A DNA stretch of 15,609 bases from Polaribacter sp. (GTDB lineage: Bacteria; Bacteroidota; Bacteroidia; Flavobacteriales; Flavobacteriaceae): assembly GCA_030731695.1 (NCBI GenBank), contig JANQTK010000203.1:1-15609 (forward strand), given 5' to 3'. A program made the position numbers and the translations under genes. The notes beneath the pieces are model-generated. The model saw only the letters and a list, made by a program, of their open reading frames with translations, was not told the origin of the DNA and searched no databases. Below, piece by piece: positions 13,900 to 15,609 of the stretch. The first letter of the stretch is position 1. The number at the start of each line of letters is the position of its first letter.

Positions 13900-14331
13900 A
13901 TGATACAAAGAATTCAAACTATTTATTTAATACTTACTTCCATAGTTTCTGGTGGATTAATTTTTATTTTTAATTTATGGAAAGTTGCTGAGAAAAAAAT
14001 ATTTATTGTAGATTTGTTTTCACAGGAGTCAATTCAATTAAAAATGATTCCAGTAGCGTTCTTAGCGTCTTCAATATTGGCAATTGTAACTATTTTTCTG
14101 TTTAAAAACAGACAATTGCAATTTGTTTTAGGACGCATCAATATTTTGATAAACCTTTTTTTATTAGGATTATTGATTTATCTGTCACTAACAGTATCTG
14201 GAGAAGCTTCGGTTTCGGAGAAAGGTATTGGGATGTTTTTACCGATTTTAGCTATTTTGCTTCTTGTTTTGGCAAATAAAGCGATTAAAAAGGATGAAGA
14301 TCTCGTAAAATCTGTAGATAGATTGCGATAA
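13900..14331 (+). CDS. DUF4293 family four-helix membrane protein
   Basis: This 143-residue integral membrane protein has about four hydrophobic segments (residues 3-24, 47-66, 76-97 and 112-130) and a charged cytoplasmic-type C-terminus (KAIKKDEDLVKSVDRLR). The N-terminus MIQRIQTIYLILTSI is typical of DUF4293, a family found in Bacteroidetes, commonly beside rho as here. The start at 13900 matches that family start and lies properly downstream of the promoter element. The GTG at 13882 would overlap the promoter. The function of the family is not known to me; divergent placement with rho suggests possible shared control through the intervening region. A strong terminator follows. Confidence 0.85.
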   Translation: MIQRIQTIYLILTSIVSGGLIFIFNLWKVAEKKIFIVDLFSQESIQLKMIPVAFLASSILAIVTIFLFKNRQLQFVLGRINILINLFLLGLLIYLSLTVSGEASVSEKGIGMFLPILAILLLVLANKAIKKDEDLVKSVDRLR

Positions 14332-14359
14332 ACTAACAAATAGTATATTTAGTGCGACT

Positions 14360-14385
14360 AAAACCGAGAAGTTCTTCTCGGTTTT
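14360..14385 (+). terminator. intrinsic terminator after the DUF4293 gene
   Basis: A perfect 11-bp stem (14360-14370 with 14375-14385) has the four-base loop GTTC, and the T run continues to 14388. It begins 29 bases after the stop codon. Confidence 0.9.
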
Positions 14386-14499
14386 TTTATTTTTACGAAA
14401 CAATTTGCTTACATCTGCTTTTTTTAGAAAAAAATATTTTTTAAAACTTTGAATGTTAGTTAAAAAATGGGCGAAATTTTAAATAATCATTTATCTGAT

Positions 14500-14579
14500 A
14501 ATCAGTATTTTAAAATTTTTCATCTACGTATTTATACGTAGACGTCTACGTATAAATACGTAGATGAAAAAATCAGTAT
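14500..14579. repeat. 9-bp direct repeats flanking the palindrome
   Basis: AATCAGTAT occurs at 14500-14508 and 14571-14579, bracketing the 56-bp palindrome. Such a pair could be a target-site duplication of a small non-coding element, or two copies of a protein-binding site. The first copy also forms part of an inverted CTGATAATCAG (14495-14505). The remaining sequence from 14389 to 14499 is A+T-rich, and I see no gene in it. Confidence 0.45.
14516..14571. repeat. perfect 56-bp palindrome with four TACGTA boxes
   Basis: Bases 14516-14543 are the exact reverse complement of 14544-14571, with no spacer at the centre (GAC|GTC). Each arm is itself an inverted repeat: TCTACGTA at 14523-14530 pairs with TACGTAGA at 14535-14542, and 14545-14552 with 14557-14564, each around a four-base loop. 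Self-complementary TACGTA boxes begin at 14525, 14535, 14547 and 14557, so their centres are 10, 12 and 10 bp apart, about one helical turn each. It ends 17 bases before the -33 element of the response-regulator gene. It is not a typical terminator because A residues, not T, follow on the plus strand. It could be an operator array, a cruciform-forming element or a small insertion. Confidence 0.9.
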
Positions 14580-14588
14580 AAATGGGTA

Positions 14589-14619
14589 TTGTGGAAACTA
14601 TAAAAGCAATCTAAATTTG
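14589..14619 (+). promoter_or_regulatory. promoter of the response-regulator gene
   Basis: TTG at 14589-14591, a 20-base spacer and TAAATTTG at 14612-14619 fit the Bacteroidetes consensus. The -7 element ends 11 bases before the ATG, so the transcript would have almost no leader. The palindrome lies immediately upstream. Confidence 0.75.
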
Positions 14620-14630
14620 TAATATAAATA

Positions 14631-15299
14631 ATGAAAAAAAAGATTTACGTTCACGTAGCTGATGATCATAAAATAGTAATAGAAGGAATCATCGCTGTAA
14701 TAAATACTGATAACGACATCGCAATTAATGGATACTCATTAACTGGTGAAGAAGTAATAGATTTTTTTGATAAAAAAGGAAATAGAGTAGATGTATTAGT
14801 TTTAGACATCACTATGCCGATTATAGATGGAATTGAAGTGCTTAGATATTTTAAAGAAAATAAAATCATTCAAAATGTTATTATCTTATCAAGTTATGAT
14901 GATATAAAAATTGTTGAGGAAGTATTAAAACTTGGATGTAAAGGGTATGTTACAAAAAAAAGTGCTGGCGAGCATATTGTGAATGCAATAAAAGCAGTAG
15001 CAAATGGAGAACAGTATTTTAGTAATGATGTTCAAAAAACATTGTTTACAACATTCTCAGGTCAACATAATTCAGATAAAGGAGAGTTGCCAGACAAATT
15101 TTTGATTGATACCTTAACTGAAAGAGAAGTTGATGTAATTCGTTTGATAGTAAAAGAGTATAGCTCTCAAGAAATAGCAGATGAGTTAAAAGTAAGTACA
15201 AGAACAGTAGAAACACATAGAAAAAATTTAATAAAAAAATTAAAAGTAAAAAATTCGGTAGGCTTAGCAATGTATGCTGTAAAAAATAAAATAGTATAA
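14631..15299 (+). CDS. NarL/FixJ-type response regulator (REC + LuxR HTH)
   Basis: This 222-residue two-component transcription regulator has a receiver domain at about residues 5-125, with acidic residues D11-D12, phospho-acceptor D59 (VLVLDITMPIIDGIEVL), S87 in ILSSYDD and conserved lysine K109 (GYVTKKSAGEHI). A LuxR-type helix-turn-helix domain fills residues 162-222 (LTEREVDVIRLI, SSQEIADELKVSTRTVETHRKNLIKKLKVKN). All key receiver residues are present, so it should be phosphorylatable. No histidine kinase gene is adjacent in the window, so its partner is elsewhere. The ATG at 14631 follows the promoter by only 11 bases. The upstream palindrome may be its own binding site or that of another regulator. 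Target genes are not evident; the lipoprotein gene downstream is separated by a probable terminator. Confidence 0.93.
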   Translation: MKKKIYVHVADDHKIVIEGIIAVINTDNDIAINGYSLTGEEVIDFFDKKGNRVDVLVLDITMPIIDGIEVLRYFKENKIIQNVIILSSYDDIKIVEEVLKLGCKGYVTKKSAGEHIVNAIKAVANGEQYFSNDVQKTLFTTFSGQHNSDKGELPDKFLIDTLTEREVDVIRLIVKEYSSQEIADELKVSTRTVETHRKNLIKKLKVKNSVGLAMYAVKNKIV

Positions 15300-15325
15300 T
15301 CCCCCAACTATTTTAAAAATAAACG

Positions 15326-15369
15326 AAAAACCTTTGACTTGAAAAAGTTACCCCCTAATGAAGGTTTTT
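15326..15369 (+). terminator. probable terminator after the response regulator
   Basis: AAAAACCTT (15326-15334) pairs with AAGGTTTTT (15361-15369) around a 26-base interval that can form a small inner stem (ACTT 15337-15340 with AAGT 15345-15348). A T tract reaches 15370. The large loop makes it weaker than the other terminators in the window. Confidence 0.5.
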
Positions 15370-15447
15370 TAAAATTGTCCCCCAATTTATTGCATGGACA
15401 TACGCTGCAAGCCTACCTATTTTAAATAAATTTAAAACTAAACAAAA

Positions 15448-15609
15448 ATGAAAAAAAGTAACTTTTTAATGTTTGCAATTTCAGCAACACTTGTTTTTTC
15501 TTCTTGCTCAAGCAACGAAGATGGTATGATTTCAACAGACTCAAACGCAAAATTATTGAAAAACTTCACTTTAAAAAGAGATGCAAGTGGAGCATATTCA
15601 ATGGATTTT
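15448..15609 (+). CDS. lipoprotein, 3'-truncated by window end
   Basis: Only the first 54 residues are visible. They begin MKKSNFLMFAISATLVFSSC, a short basic end, a hydrophobic core and a lipobox-like FSSC with C20 as the likely lipidated residue. The next residues, SSNEDG, carry the acidic character seen after the cysteine in Bacteroidetes surface-exported lipoproteins, but this match is loose. The rest (NAKLLKNFTLKRDASGAYSMDF) has no motif I can name. The frame is still open at the window edge. No exact TAnnTTTG element was seen just upstream. It starts 148 bases after the response regulator ends, beyond a probable terminator, so it is probably a separate transcription unit. Confidence 0.8.
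   Translation, partial: MKKSNFLMFAISATLVFSSCSSNEDGMISTDSNAKLLKNFTLKRDASGAYSMDF

Noticed and set aside
14516..14571. Palindrome as an ordinary rho-independent terminator
   Set aside because: A strong terminator for the upstream gene already exists at 14360-14385. The palindrome is A+T-rich, has no loop and is not followed by a T tract on either strand outside the paired arms.

Overview
The window comes from a low-GC member of the Bacteroidetes, most likely a Flavobacteriaceae (Flavobacterium-like) chromosome. The evidence is the strongly A+T-rich sequence, repeated matches to the Bacteroidetes promoter -7 element TAnnTTTG (some with a TTG about 18-21 bases upstream), little Shine-Dalgarno signal, mevalonate-pathway genes, a Rho factor with a long N/Q-rich insertion, and Bacteroidetes-typical families (DUF4293, LptC lipoprotein, CNNM/CorC-type protein). 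It reads as ordinary core chromosome. I saw no phage, insertion-sequence transposase, CRISPR or plasmid genes.

Layout. (1) 1-3002, plus strand: an isoprenoid/lipid cluster. It holds the 3' part of diphosphomevalonate decarboxylase, a small exported MORN-variant repeat protein, mevalonate kinase and a UbiA-type prenyltransferase of the geranylgeranylglycerol-phosphate geranylgeranyltransferase kind. (2) 3040-3905: an RluB-type 23S rRNA pseudouridine synthase with its own promoter and terminator. (3) 3990-4119, minus strand: a tRNA-Phe(GAA) gene with promoter and terminator. (4) 4194-11831, plus strand: type III pantothenate kinase followed by an envelope-biogenesis series: an outer-membrane protein, a secreted TPR protein, LptC, a 66-residue membrane protein, a CNNM/CorC-type membrane protein, and a membrane-anchored SurA/PpiD-like chaperone. 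Junctions are tight or overlapping from coaX to the CNNM gene (ATGA and TAATG overlaps), and ppiD has a 120-base upstream gap with a possible promoter. (5) 11847-13849, minus strand: rho, sharing a bidirectional terminator with ppiD and having a leader of about 100 bases that contains a hairpin. (6) 13900-14385: a divergent DUF4293 membrane protein gene and terminator. (7) 14386-15609: an A+T-rich intergenic region with a perfect 56-bp palindrome, then a NarL/FixJ-type response regulator without a neighbouring histidine kinase, a probable terminator region with C-runs, and the 5' end of a lipoprotein gene that runs off the window.

How the genes may work together: the first cluster supplies isoprenoid units by the mevalonate route and probably uses a polyprenyl diphosphate in a membrane prenyl transfer. 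The second supplies CoA and builds the outer membrane (LPS transport, protein folding, an uncharacterised OMP/TPR pair). The least explained signal is the palindrome at 14516-14571. It has four TACGTA boxes spaced about one helical turn apart, lies just upstream of the response-regulator promoter, and is flanked by a 9-bp direct repeat. The second notable feature is the 75-bp tandem duplication that builds the N/Q-rich disordered segment of Rho.
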